DNA of 64,000 nucleotides from Actinomycetota bacterium (lineage in GTDB: Bacteria > Actinomycetota > Actinomycetes > Actinomycetales > Microbacteriaceae). Of the stretch, positions 36,802 to 45,445 are shown piece by piece (positions within the stretch are counted from its first letter, which is position 1; each line of letters starts with the position of its first letter). Location of the stretch: positions 38,047 to 102,046 of the forward strand of contig JAFDWK010000006.1 of the NCBI GenBank assembly GCA_018268515.1, written 5' to 3'. The translations under genes and the position numbers were made by a program. The notes below the pieces were generated by a model. The model saw only the letters and a program-made list of their open reading frames with translations. It was not told the DNA's origin and searched no databases.

Positions 36802-38007
36802 TTACTTGCGCTTCTTGCCGTCGTAGTGGGGGTTCTCCCAGATGACCGAGCCGCCCTGGCCGAGGCCCACGCACATCGCGGTGAGCCCGTAGCGGACGTC
36901 GGGACGCTCCGCGAACTGCGCCGCCAGCTGGATCATCAGGCGCACGCCGGACGCGGCGAGCGGGTGGCCGAGGGCGATCGCGCCGCCCCAGGCGTTGACT
37001 CGGGGGTCGTCGTCGGCGATGCCGAAGTGGTCGAGCAGCGAGATGACCTGGATCGCGAACGCCTCGTTGAGCTCGAAGAGGCCGATGTCCGAGATGTCGA
37101 GACCGGCCTTCTTGAGCGCCTTCTCCGTGGACGGGATCGGGCCGATGCCCATGATCTCCGGCTGCACGCCGGCGAACGCGAACGACACCATGCGCATCTT
37201 GGGCGCGAGGCCGAGCTCCTTGACCGCACCGCCGCCGGCGAGCAGCGACATGGTGGCCCCGTCGGTGAGCGGCGAGGAGGTGCCGGCCGTGACGCGGCCG
37301 TGCGGGCGGAACGGGGTCTTCAGCGCCGCCAGATCCTCCATCGTGGTCTGCGGGCGACGACCCTCGTCCTCCGTGGCGAGGCCCCAGGCACCGTCGGCGC
37401 CCTTGATCGCGACGGGCACGAGGTCGGGCTGGATCTTGCCCGCGTCGTAGGCGGCCTGCACCTTGTGCTGGCTCAGCATGCCGAAGCGGTCGGAGCGCTC
37501 CTTGGTGAGGTATGGGAACCGGTCGAAGATGCGCTCCGCGGTGACGCCCATGTTCAGGGCACCGGGGTCGACCATCTTCTCCGCGACGAAGCGCGGGTTG
37601 GGGTCTGCGTTGCCGCCGATCGGGTGGTGGCCCATGTGCTCGACGCCGCCGGCGAGGGCGAGGTCGTACATGCCGACGCCGATCGACGCGCCCATCGTGG
37701 TGACGCTCGTCATGGCGCCCGCGCACATGCGCTCGACCGCCAGGCCGGGCACGGTCTGCGGGAGCCCGGCGAGGATCGCGACCGAGCGGCCGAGGGTGAG
37801 ACCCTGGTCACCCGTCTGCGACGTCGCCGCGATGGCGACGTCGTCGATCCGGTCCAGCGAGACGTTCGTGTTCCGCTCCATCAGGCCGATCGTGGCCTTG
37901 ACGGCCAGGTCGTCCGCGCGGGTGTTCCAGTACATGCCCTTTTCGCCGGCGCGCCCGAACGGGGTGCGCACTCCATCGACGAAGAAGACGTCCGAGATCT
38001 CGGCCAC
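36802..38007 (-). CDS. fadA: Acetyl-CoA C-acyltransferase (thiolase)
   Basis: Thiolase of beta-oxidation: 3-ketoacyl-CoA plus CoA to acetyl-CoA and shortened acyl-CoA. The 401 residues carry the nucleophilic cysteine in VERMCAGAMTSV, the histidine in AWGGAIALGHPLAASG, and the second cysteine in TAMCVGLGQGGSVIW. Start GTG 38007 gives MAEISDVFFVDGVRTPFG and has GGAGG 4 nt upstream. A longer frame upstream is the product of a 32-bp repeat and not a real N-terminus. The repeat carries the ribosome binding site three times. Confidence 0.92.
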   Translation of the reverse strand: MAEISDVFFVDGVRTPFGRAGEKGMYWNTRADDLAVKATIGLMERNTNVSLDRIDDVAIAATSQTGDQGLTLGRSVAILAGLPQTVPGLAVERMCAGAMTSVTTMGASIGVGMYDLALAGGVEHMGHHPIGGNADPNPRFVAEKMVDPGALNMGVTAERIFDRFPYLTKERSDRFGMLSQHKVQAAYDAGKIQPDLVPVAIKGADGAWGLATEDEGRRPQTTMEDLAALKTPFRPHGRVTAGTSSPLTDGATMSLLAGGGAVKELGLAPKMRMVSFAFAGVQPEIMGIGPIPSTEKALKKAGLDISDIGLFELNEAFAIQVISLLDHFGIADDDPRVNAWGGAIALGHPLAASGVRLMIQLAAQFAERPDVRYGLTAMCVGLGQGGSVIWENPHYDGKKRK

Positions 38008-38010
38008 TCT

Positions 38011-38106
38011 GCCTCCATTGTCCGGTCCGCTGCGCGGACAGGGCCTCCATTGTCCGGTCCGCAGCGCGGACAGGGCCTCCATTATCCGGACCGCTGCGCG
38101 GAACGG
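38011..38106 (-). repeat. Three tandem 32-bp repeats in the fadA leader
   Basis: Units at 38011-38042, 38043-38074 and 38075-38106. Each has a small hairpin GTCCGC-TGC-GCGGAC (or near) and, on the minus strand, the stretch AATGGAGGC that includes the fadA ribosome binding site. Units 1 and 2 differ at one base; unit 3 has about four differences. Confidence 0.85.
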
Positions 38107-38270
38107 ATGGTCGCCGGCGCACAACTGCACGCCGGACTTACAGTTTCGCACGTTCCGAGGAACGCAGTACCCGAATTGGTGAGACCGAGTGTCACATCAG
38201 TCCGTGCGGTTCGGGCTGTTCTCAGCCTAGGAGCGGAGACGGATCGGTGGACGAATCGGTTGGGCTGAAT

Positions 38271-39467
38271 CTACGAAGAGGCTTCGGACGGTGCTGCGGC
38301 CGTTTGCGCGGCTTCCACAAAAGCATCCGCGATCCGCTGTGCGGTCTGCTCAATCTGCCACGACCGGGCATCGCGCGCGGCGAGAGCGGATCCGATCGAC
38401 GCGGCGTCGATCTCGGCCGGCGGCTCCCAGGCGATCCGGCGCAGGGTATCCGGGGTGAGCAGGTTCTCGGTGGGCATCCCGAGTTCTTCGGCGTGCGCTT
38501 CCACGGCAGCCTTGGCGGCCTTCAGCCGGGCGTCGGCCTCGGGGTTGCGATCGGCCCAGGCACGGGGCGGCGGGGGAGCATCACTGGGCACGCGCTCGCG
38601 CGGCAGGTCGGTGCGCTCACGGCCCCGCTCGATGGCCGCCCACCACCGGTCCAGCTGGCTGCGGCTCGCGCGCCCGGTGAAGGCCGAGACGGCGGCCAGA
38701 GCGCCCTTGTTCTGCGGACCGGCCTGCACCGCGGCGATGAGCGCGCGGTCCGGCACGAGGCGGCCGGGGGAGACGTCCGACTCGCGGGCGAACTCCTCGC
38801 GGGCCTCCCACAGCTCCCGGGCGACGGCGAGGTTCTTCGCGCCGCGCACCTGGTGCAGTCCGCTCAGGCGCCGCCACGGCTCCTCGCGCGGCGGCTTGGG
38901 GGGACGGATCCGCTCGGCCTCGAACTCCTCCGCGGCGAAGGCGGTCTTGTGCGCGGTCTCGAGCTCCGCGGCGATGAAGTCGCGCACGTCGATCAGGTGC
39001 AGCACGTCGAGTTCGGCGTACTCGAGCCAGGCGTTCGGCAGCGGACGGGTCGACCAGTCCGCGGCGGAGTGCTCCTTCGCGAGCACGATCCCGAGGGCGC
39101 GCTCGACCACGGCGGCGAGCCCGACGCGCTCGTAGCCGAGCAGGCGCGCGGCGAGCTCGGTGTCGAACACGCTCGCCGGCTCCAGCCCCAGCTCGTGCAG
39201 CGACGGCAGATCCTGGCTGGCGGCGTGGAACACCCACTCCTCGGCGCCGATCGCGTCCTGCAGCGGGGCGAAGGAGGTGATCTCGATCGGATCGAACAGG
39301 AAGGCCCCCGCGTCCCGGCGGAACGCCTGCACGAGATAGGCGCGCTGCGAATAGCGGAACCCGGAGGCTCGCTCCACGTCGACGGCGACGGGTCCCTGCC
39401 CGGCGGCGAGCGTCTCGGTCGCGGCGACGAAGTCCTCGTCGTTGTCGATGACGACGTAGTCAGTCAC
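38271..39467 (-). CDS. rnd: Ribonuclease D
   Basis: A 398-residue 3' exoribonuclease with HRDC domain, acting on tRNA precursors and other RNAs. The DEDDy residues Asp30 and Glu32 (VAVDVERASG), Asp86 (AASQDLPSL) and the tyrosine/aspartate segment AWLEYAELDVLHL are present. The HRDC domain begins near residue 210 (QNLAVARELWEAREEFARES in similar form). GTG 39467 overlaps the DUF3000 stop codon by 8 nt. In actinobacteria rnd is often near DUF3000 and dxs. Confidence 0.9.
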   Translation of the reverse strand: MTDYVVIDNDEDFVAATETLAAGQGPVAVDVERASGFRYSQRAYLVQAFRRDAGAFLFDPIEITSFAPLQDAIGAEEWVFHAASQDLPSLHELGLEPASVFDTELAARLLGYERVGLAAVVERALGIVLAKEHSAADWSTRPLPNAWLEYAELDVLHLIDVRDFIAAELETAHKTAFAAEEFEAERIRPPKPPREEPWRRLSGLHQVRGAKNLAVARELWEAREEFARESDVSPGRLVPDRALIAAVQAGPQNKGALAAVSAFTGRASRSQLDRWWAAIERGRERTDLPRERVPSDAPPPPRAWADRNPEADARLKAAKAAVEAHAEELGMPTENLLTPDTLRRIAWEPPAEIDAASIGSALAARDARSWQIEQTAQRIADAFVEAAQTAAAPSEASS

Positions 39468-40041
39468 GGATGGTTCTCCTGGCGCCGAACACGGCGATGT
39501 CCTCTGAGCCCGGCGGCAGTCCCGCGAGCATCCCGACCAGTTCGGCCCATGCCTCGGCGTGCGGCGCGAGCGGACCGGTCGGCGACCACGACGCACGGAG
39601 TTCGATCTGCGCGCCGTCGCCTTCCGCCGCCAGGCCGCCGAAGCCCTTGGAAAGGGTCTTCGTCGAGGTGCCGGATGCGGAATGGTGCGTCGCGCCGCGG
39701 GAAGCGAGCGCGTCGATCAGCCACGACCACGCTACATCCGCGAGGAGCGGATCCGTGCCGATCTCCGGTTCCAGGGGCGCCTGCGCGAAGGCGACGATGC
39801 GCCAGGGCCCCGACCAGGCATCCGGTTCGGAGGCGTCGTGCAGGAGCACGAACCGCCCCGTCCCGTACAGGGAGTCGCCGTTCTCGTCCGGGCGCACGTC
39901 GGCGGCCAATGCGAGCGCGTCCGGCGCCAGGCCCGACGGTGCGGAGATCTCTCGCACCACGATGTCGGTGCGGAAACGCAGCGCCCGCAGCTGTTCGGCG
40001 GCGTGCGCGAAGGCGCCGTCGGATCCGGGATGAGCGCTCAC
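39460..40041 (-). CDS. DUF3000 family protein
   Basis: A 193-residue actinobacterial protein. The family signatures FRTDIVVREISAPSGLAP, GRFVLLHDASEPDAWSGPWR and GTDPLLADVAWSWLIDAL are visible. Function unknown. The GTG start has a TAGTCT box exactly 6 nt upstream, predicting a leaderless transcript. It is first in the DUF3000-rnd operon and divergent from an alpha/beta hydrolase gene. Confidence 0.88.
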   Translation of the reverse strand: MSAHPGSDGAFAHAAEQLRALRFRTDIVVREISAPSGLAPDALALAADVRPDENGDSLYGTGRFVLLHDASEPDAWSGPWRIVAFAQAPLEPEIGTDPLLADVAWSWLIDALASRGATHHSASGTSTKTLSKGFGGLAAEGDGAQIELRASWSPTGPLAPHAEAWAELVGMLAGLPPGSEDIAVFGARRTIRD

Positions 40042-40047
40042 GCGGAC

Positions 40048-40053
40048 AGACTA
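40048..40053 (-). promoter_or_regulatory. -10 box TAGTCT of DUF3000-rnd
   Basis: TAGTCT ends 6 nt before the GTG at 40041. It shares two bases with a plus-strand TAGAGT (40052-40057) 9 nt before the ATG of the divergent hydrolase, so the two promoters would overlap. Confidence 0.5.
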
Positions 40054-40066
40054 GAGTCAGGAGGCG

Positions 40067-41227
40067 ATGAAGAGTCTCAGGCACGCCGCGACGATCGGCG
40101 CGATCGCGCTGGCAGGCGCCGCGGCTCTCGGCGCGGCCATCGGCGGAGCCCTCGTGCTGCGGATCGCGCGCGAGGTCGTGACCCCCGCACCCCGCAAGAA
40201 CGACACCGATGTGCTGGCCGTCGACACCGGAGCTCAGACGATCGAGCTCGGCCGTACGCCGGACACCGAGCTGCCCGGGCGCTATGGCCTCTACGTCGAC
40301 GGGACTCCCGGTTACGTCAAGCTCGGGGCCGTGCTGCACGCCGATGCGCACCGTGTGCGCCGCAAGCTCCTGACCCAGATCGATCCCGGTGCCGAGATCG
40401 GGCGCAGGGCCGGGTTCAGCGGCTACTACTATCTGGCGCCCGGTGAACTGCATCTGCCCTACGAGTCGGTGCTGATCGGCACCCCCGCGGGGCCGTGCCC
40501 GGCGTGGCTGTTCCCGGCCGAGTCGACGACCTGGGTGATCCAGGTGCACGGCCGGGGCGCCACGCGCTCGGAGTGCCTGCGCGCGGTTCCCGTCCTGCAT
40601 GCCGCGGGGCTCCCGGTGCTGGTCACGTCCTATCGCAACGACGGGGAAGGGCCGCGCACCCGTCCCGGATCCTATGGACTCGGTGCGACGGAGTGGCGCG
40701 ACATCGACACCGCGATCGCCTACGCGCTGCGGCACGGCGCGGAGCGGATCCTGCTCATGGGCTGGTCGATGGGCGGCGCGATCGCCCTGCAGACGCTGGT
40801 GACCTCCGATCACGGCGGCGCGGTCGTCGGGATGATCCTGGACTCGCCGGTCGTCGATTGGCGCACCGTGCTGCGGTATCAGGCGAAGTCGATGAAGCTT
40901 CCGGATCCGCTTCCGCAGCTCGCGATGGACGCGCTCGAGCAGCCCTGGTCGGCACGGCTCAGCGGCGCGGATCAGGCGATCGCGTTCGACGACCTGGACA
41001 TGGTGGCCCGGGCGGCCGAGCTGGACGTGCCGATCCTGCTGCTGCACAGCGACGACGACGGATTCGTGCCGTCCGACGCCTCCCACGCGCTCGCGGCCGC
41101 GAGACCGGATCTGGTGACGATGCCGACCTTCACCGGCGCCCGGCACACCAAGCTCTGGAACTACGACCAGAACCGCTGGACGGACGCGATCACCGACTGG
41201 CTCGGCGAGCACGGGTTCGCGGACTGA
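40067..41227 (+). CDS. Membrane-anchored alpha/beta hydrolase
   Basis: A 386-residue protein. An N-terminal hydrophobic helix (ATIGAIALAGAAALGAAIGG, residues 8-28) is a signal anchor. The hydrolase triad is serine in LLMGWSMGGAIAL, aspartate in LHSDDDGFVPSD and histidine in GARHTKLWN. The oxyanion region reads VIQVHGRGATRSECLR. Substrate unknown; such enzymes are usually esterases or lipases acting outside the membrane. AGGAGG lies 4 nt before the ATG. Confidence 0.85.
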   Translation: MKSLRHAATIGAIALAGAAALGAAIGGALVLRIAREVVTPAPRKNDTDVLAVDTGAQTIELGRTPDTELPGRYGLYVDGTPGYVKLGAVLHADAHRVRRKLLTQIDPGAEIGRRAGFSGYYYLAPGELHLPYESVLIGTPAGPCPAWLFPAESTTWVIQVHGRGATRSECLRAVPVLHAAGLPVLVTSYRNDGEGPRTRPGSYGLGATEWRDIDTAIAYALRHGAERILLMGWSMGGAIALQTLVTSDHGGAVVGMILDSPVVDWRTVLRYQAKSMKLPDPLPQLAMDALEQPWSARLSGADQAIAFDDLDMVARAAELDVPILLLHSDDDGFVPSDASHALAAARPDLVTMPTFTGARHTKLWNYDQNRWTDAITDWLGEHGFAD

Positions 41228-41262
41228 CATTCCCGTCGGGCCCATCGGGCCCATCGTGACCG

Positions 41263-41329
41263 CGAGACTGCAACTCCGCGACGAGACCGCGGTCGTGACG
41301 TGCAGTTTCGTCGCGAGGGTGCAGTCTCG
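41263..41329. repeat. Nested inverted repeats between convergent genes
   Basis: Outer arms CGAGACTGCA / TGCAGTCTCG (10 bp) enclose inner arms CGCGACGA / TCGTCGCG (8 bp). Downstream of the hydrolase and facing sufE. A terminator or a mobile palindrome; no T-run. Confidence 0.6.
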
Positions 41330-41342
41330 CCGACAGGGTGGC

Positions 41343-41801
41343 TCAGGCGGACTCGAGGCGGGCGCGCACCTGTCGCTTGGCGCGCATGAGCATGCCCGTC
41401 ATGCCGGAGATCCGCAGTGGCGAGACGACACGGGTGAGGCCGATCGACTGCGGGAAATCGTCGGGGATCGCCAGCACCGCCTCGGGGCTGAGACCCGCCA
41501 TGCCCTGCGCGAGGATGCTCGCGAAGCCGCGCGTGGTGGGCGCCTCGGCCGGTGCGGTCGCGTGCATCGTCACGGCGCCGTCGTGCAGCTCCAGAAAGAT
41601 GTAGACCGGTGACTGGCACTCGGCCACGCGCTCCGTCATCTCGGGGTGCGCGGCGACCTCGTCGGAGACCGGGGGCAGCTCGTTGGAGAACTCGAGCAGC
41701 AGCTGCAGCCGGTCGGACTCGGGGAGTTCCAGGAACTCGTCCCGGATCTCGGCGAGTGAGTCGGGGAGGACGGAGGCGGGGGTGTCGGACATCCCCGCCA
41801 T
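41343..41801 (-). CDS. sufE: SufE family sulfur acceptor protein
   Basis: A 152-residue protein that accepts sulfane sulfur from a cysteine desulfurase and passes it to the Suf scaffold. Cys62 in ERVAECQSPVYIFLEL is the acceptor. The pattern SNELPPVSDEV and PTTRGFASILAQGM belongs to the family. The start may be ATG 41801 or ATG 41792; neither has a strong ribosome binding site. It lies 10 nt behind a rhodanese gene, so the two sulfur-transfer genes form an operon. Confidence 0.88.
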   Translation of the reverse strand: MAGMSDTPASVLPDSLAEIRDEFLELPESDRLQLLLEFSNELPPVSDEVAAHPEMTERVAECQSPVYIFLELHDGAVTMHATAPAEAPTTRGFASILAQGMAGLSPEAVLAIPDDFPQSIGLTRVVSPLRISGMTGMLMRAKRQVRARLESA

Positions 41802-41811
41802 TGTCCCACGG

Positions 41812-42705
41812 TCAGATCGCGCCGGGCTCGTCGCCGGTGACGATCGGCACGCGCACAGCGCTGCCCCATTCCGTCCAGGATCCGTCGTAGTTGCGCACGT
41901 TCTCGAAGCCGAGCAGGTGCTTCAGCACGAACCAGGTGTGCGCCGAACGCTCCCCGATGCGGCAGTACGCCACGACGTCGTCTCCGGTCTTGATACCCGC
42001 TCCGTCGAGGTAGATCTCCTCGAGCTCGGTGCGGGGCTTGAATCCGCCGTCCTCGGTGACCGCCTTCGCCCACGGCACGTTCTGGGCGGTCGGGATGTGG
42101 CCGGCGCGCAGCGCGCCCTCCTCGGGGTACGCGGGCGCCGAGGTGCGCGACCCGTTGTACTCCTCCGGCGAGCGCACGTCGATGAGCGGGTTGCCGAGAT
42201 GCGCGAGGACGTCGTCCTTGTAGGCGCGCAGCGCCGAGTCGTCGCGCTCGACGACCGGGTACGCGGTGGCGGCACGGTCGGGCAGGTCGGTGGTGAGCTC
42301 GCGGCCCTCGGAGATCCAGCGGTCGCGGCCGCCGTCGAGCAGGCGGACGTCCTCGTGGCCGAAGAGCGAGAAGACCCAGAGCGCATACGCCGCCCACCAG
42401 TTGTTCTTGTCGCCGTAGATCACGACCGTGTCGTCACGGGAGATGCCCTTGCGGCTCAGCAGATCCGCGAAACCGGCGCCGTCGACGTAGTCGCGGACGA
42501 CCGGGTCGTTGAGCTCGGTGTGCCAGTCGACCTTCACCGCACCGGGGATGTGCCCGGTCTCGTAGAGCAGCACGTCCTCGTCGGACTCGACGACGACGAG
42601 ACCCGGATCACCCAGATGCGCGGCGAGCCACTCGGTGGTGACGAGACGCCCGGGCTCGGCGTACTCGGCGAACGATGCGGACGTGGTGTCGAACTCGACG
42701 GTCAC
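41812..42705 (-). CDS. Sulfurtransferase (thiosulfate/3-mercaptopyruvate type)
   Basis: A 297-residue protein with two rhodanese domains. The active cysteine is Cys248 in [13 protein letters not shown] of the C-terminal domain; the N-terminal domain ([33 protein letters not shown]) is inactive, as usual. It transfers sulfur from thiosulfate or 3-mercaptopyruvate to cyanide or thiols. GAGGGAG lies before GTG 42705. Operon with sufE. Confidence 0.9.
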   Translation of the reverse strand: MTVEFDTTSASFAEYAEPGRLVTTEWLAAHLGDPGLVVVESDEDVLLYETGHIPGAVKVDWHTELNDPVVRDYVDGAGFADLLSRKGISRDDTVVIYGDKNNWWAAYALWVFSLFGHEDVRLLDGGRDRWISEGRELTTDLPDRAATAYPVVERDDSALRAYKDDVLAHLGNPLIDVRSPEEYNGSRTSAPAYPEEGALRAGHIPTAQNVPWAKAVTEDGGFKPRTELEEIYLDGAGIKTGDDVVAYCRIGERSAHTWFVLKHLLGFENVRNYDGSWTEWGSAVRVPIVTGDEPGAI

Positions 42706-42882
42706 GGGGACTCCCTCGGGGATGATGTTGCGGGGCGACAGCGGTCCCCGTCGGCTCGTCGCGCAAGATGACGCGCGGCGGAACCGGGGACGGCGACGGC
42801 GTAGGGTTGATCCGTCCCTTCGACACTAGAACCCCGTGCGCCCCTGCGCATCCGCAGGGTAAGACTTCGACACAGGATCCGC

Positions 42883-43935
42883 ATGACCGATCAGGCCGCC
42901 ACCTCCGGCGTCGTCCACCTCATCGACCGCCAGCCGCAGATGACCGGCACCGAGCTGCTGGCGGGCCTCGTGCCACCCCCGCAGTTCGACGGTGCCACCT
43001 TCGACACATACCGCTCGGATCCCGCCTACCCCTCGCAAGAGGAGGCGAAGCAGCATCTGCTGGCGTTCGCCACCGGAGTGCAGCCGGTCAAGCGCGGCGG
43101 CCTGTTCCGGCGGGCCCCGAAGGTGCCGGAGACGAAGCCCGGGGTCTACCTCGACGGCGGTTTCGGCGTCGGCAAGACGCACCTGCTCGCCTCGATCTTT
43201 CACGCGATGCCGGCCCGGCGGAAGTACTTCGGGTCCTTCATCGAGTACACCGCCCTGGTCGGCGCACTCGGCTATCGCAACACCGTCGATCTGCTGCGCG
43301 GATCCGATCTGCTCTGCATCGACGAGTTCGAGCTCGATGACCCGGGCGACACGATGGTGATGACCCGGCTGCTCGGCGAGCTCGTCGGATCCGGCACGAA
43401 ACTCGCCGCCACATCGAACACCCCGCCCAACGCCCTGGGCGAGGGCCGTTTCGCCGCGCAGGACTTCCTCCGCGAGATCCACGCGATGTCGGACAGCTTC
43501 GAGACGATCCGGATCGACGGCGTCGACTTCCGTCAGCGCGCCCTCGACGGGCACGCCGTCGCGCTGTCTGCCGACGAGTACGCCGCGCAGCTCGCGATGC
43601 CCGGTGCGACGCACCGCGTCACCGACGACGCGTTCGACGACATCGTGAAGCATCTCGCGCAGGTGCACCCCTCGCGCTACATCCGCCTCATCGCGGGTGT
43701 CGAGGCCCTCGGTCTGCGCGATGTGCGACAGCTCACCGACCAGTCGGAGGCGCTGCGGTTCGTGGCGTTCGTCGACCGCGCCTACGACGCGCAGATCCCG
43801 GTCCTCGCCACCGGGCGTCCGCTGGACGAGGTGTTCAGCGAGGAGATGCTCGGCGGCGGCTACCGCAAGAAGTACCTGCGCGCGATCTCGCGCCTCAACG
43901 CCCTCTCGCACGCGGAGCGACCGTCCGCCGGCTGA
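42883..43935 (+). CDS. zapE: Cell division protein ZapE (AFG1-like ATPase)
   Basis: A 350-residue AAA-type ATPase. Walker A is GGFGVGKTH (92-100), Walker B is LLCIDEFELDDPGD, and the sensor reads LAATSNTPP, all as in ZapE/AFG1. In Escherichia coli ZapE interacts with the Z-ring under stress. The C-terminal part has HPSRYIRLIAGVEALGL and RPLDEVFSEEMLGGGYRKKY, typical of the family. Stands alone, divergent from the rhodanese gene. Confidence 0.9.
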   Translation: MTDQAATSGVVHLIDRQPQMTGTELLAGLVPPPQFDGATFDTYRSDPAYPSQEEAKQHLLAFATGVQPVKRGGLFRRAPKVPETKPGVYLDGGFGVGKTHLLASIFHAMPARRKYFGSFIEYTALVGALGYRNTVDLLRGSDLLCIDEFELDDPGDTMVMTRLLGELVGSGTKLAATSNTPPNALGEGRFAAQDFLREIHAMSDSFETIRIDGVDFRQRALDGHAVALSADEYAAQLAMPGATHRVTDDAFDDIVKHLAQVHPSRYIRLIAGVEALGLRDVRQLTDQSEALRFVAFVDRAYDAQIPVLATGRPLDEVFSEEMLGGGYRKKYLRAISRLNALSHAERPSAG

Positions 43936-43986
43936 GCGCCCGACCGCCGGCTCACGAAACACGTTGTTCACACGAGGACGGATCCT

Positions 43987-44002
43987 GTAACACCGTCGCA
44001 AC
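43987..44002 (+). promoter_or_regulatory. Possible GlnR-like site before the ammonium transporter
   Basis: GTAAC-N6-GCAAC resembles the actinobacterial GlnR box half (GTnAC-N6-GaAAC). It is 74 nt upstream of the amtB start. Only one half of the usual double box is clear. Confidence 0.35.
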
Positions 44003-44075
44003 ATCCGCCGCGTCCGCACGAAACACGGCGCCGTCACACTGAAACGCACGACGTGATCAGGTGGAGGCGCACAGC

Positions 44076-45311
44076 ATGGAAGCGACAGGGAACATCTCCT
44101 GGGGAGTGACGGCCACGGCGCTGGTGCTGCTCATGACGCCCGGGGTGGCGTTCTTCTACGGCGGCCTGGTCAAGGCGAAGAGCGTCATCAGCATGATGAT
44201 GATGAGCTTCGGCGCGATCGGCCTCGTCGCGGTGCTGTGGATCCTCTACGGGTCGTCGATGGCGAGCGTCTCCTCGCCCGGGCAGTTCTCGGGTGATCCG
44301 TTCGCCGACTTCGGACTCGCCTCGATCGCGAGCGGCAAGGGCTCCAACATCGCCCTGCTCACCGTGGGCTACGGCGCGACCTTCGCGATCATCACGGTCG
44401 CGCTCATCTCCGGCGCGATCGCAGATCGTGCGAAGTTCGGCCCGTGGCTGATCTTCGTGGGCGTGTTCGCCACAGTCGGCTACTTCCCGATCGCCGCGTG
44501 GGTGTGGGGCGGCGGCTGGATCATGCACCTGGGCGGGATGCTGTTCGGCGCCAAGAGCGGCATCGAGTTCATCGACTACGCCGGCGGCACCGCCGTGCAC
44601 ATCAACGCAGGCGCGGCGGCGTTCGCCCTGGCCCTGGTGCTCGGAAAGCGGATCGGCTTCCAGAAGGGCATTCAGAAGCCGCACAACGTGCCGCTCACGC
44701 TGCTGGGGGCCTCGCTGCTCTGGTTCGGGTGGTTCGGCTTCAACGCCGGCGCGCAGTGGACGACCAAGGGCATGGACGGCGTCGGCCTGATCATCATCAA
44801 CACCTTCGGCGCGGCGGCCGCGGGCATCCTCGGCTGGATCCTGGTGGAGCGGATCCGCGGAGGAAAGGCCACGTCGATCGGCGCCGCCAGCGGCGCGGTC
44901 GCGGGTCTCGTCGCGATCACCCCGGCCTGCGCGAACCTGACCCCGGGGTGGGCACTGCTGCTCGGCGCGCTGACCGGTGCGGTGTGCGCACTGGCCGTGG
45001 AGCTCAAGTTCCGGCTCGGCTTCGACGACTCCCTGGACGTCGTCGGCCTGCACCTCGTGGGCGGCTTCATCGGCACGATCTACCTCGGCTTCTTCGCCAC
45101 CGGGCAGGGTCTGTTCGTCGGGGGCGACGCGCGACTGCTCGTGGTGCAGGTGCTCGCCTCGGGCGGCGTGCTGATCTACTCGTTCGTCGTGGCCCTGCTC
45201 ATCGGCCTCGCGATCGACAAGACCATCGGATTCCGTGTCACCAGCGAGGACGAGATCGCCGGCGTCGACCTGGTGATGCACGGCGAGGAGGGCTACGCGC
45301 TCACCTCATGA
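44076..45311 (+). CDS. amtB: Ammonium transporter
   Basis: A 411-residue Amt/MEP channel with eleven hydrophobic segments, moving ammonium across the membrane. Pore histidines are in GGTAVHINAGAAA and VVGLHLVGGFIG, and the signature WFGWFGFNAGAQ is present. The C-terminal tail (GEEGYALTS) is short and of the kind that binds PII. I start at ATG 44076, 8 nt behind GGAGG. No glnK or glnD follows, unlike many actinobacteria; a strong terminator ends the unit. Confidence 0.93.
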   Translation: MEATGNISWGVTATALVLLMTPGVAFFYGGLVKAKSVISMMMMSFGAIGLVAVLWILYGSSMASVSSPGQFSGDPFADFGLASIASGKGSNIALLTVGYGATFAIITVALISGAIADRAKFGPWLIFVGVFATVGYFPIAAWVWGGGWIMHLGGMLFGAKSGIEFIDYAGGTAVHINAGAAAFALALVLGKRIGFQKGIQKPHNVPLTLLGASLLWFGWFGFNAGAQWTTKGMDGVGLIIINTFGAAAAGILGWILVERIRGGKATSIGAASGAVAGLVAITPACANLTPGWALLLGALTGAVCALAVELKFRLGFDDSLDVVGLHLVGGFIGTIYLGFFATGQGLFVGGDARLLVVQVLASGGVLIYSFVVALLIGLAIDKTIGFRVTSEDEIAGVDLVMHGEEGYALTS

Positions 45312-45335
45312 GACCCGCGGGGATGCGGGACAGGC

Positions 45336-45386
45336 GCGGACTGCGCGCCCGGGCGGCCACCCTTCGCCCGGGCGTGCGGTCCGCGT
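45336..45386. terminator. Strong GC-rich terminator hairpin
   Basis: 21-bp stem with two G-T pairs and a 9-nt loop, its core CGCCCGGGCG repeated on both sides. Located 25 nt after the amtB stop codon. Confidence 0.75.
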
Positions 45387-45433
45387 GCGGTCGTCCTGTC
45401 GCGCTCTGCGGCACGGCGTGCCTGGTGCACGGA

Positions 45434-45439
45434 TAGGGT
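45434..45439 (+). promoter_or_regulatory. -10 box TAGGGT of the PemK-like gene
   Basis: TAGGGT ends 6 nt before GTG 45446; leaderless start inferred. Confidence 0.55.
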
Positions 45440-45445
45440 GACAGG

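Noticed and set aside
38011..38106. CRISPR-like array
   Set aside because: The three 32-bp units are directly adjacent without spacers, and there are no cas genes.
36802..38151. Thiolase with a 48-residue N-terminal extension
   Set aside because: The extension is the translation of the 32-bp repeat and has no ribosome binding site at its first ATG; GTG 38007 with GGAGG is the better start.
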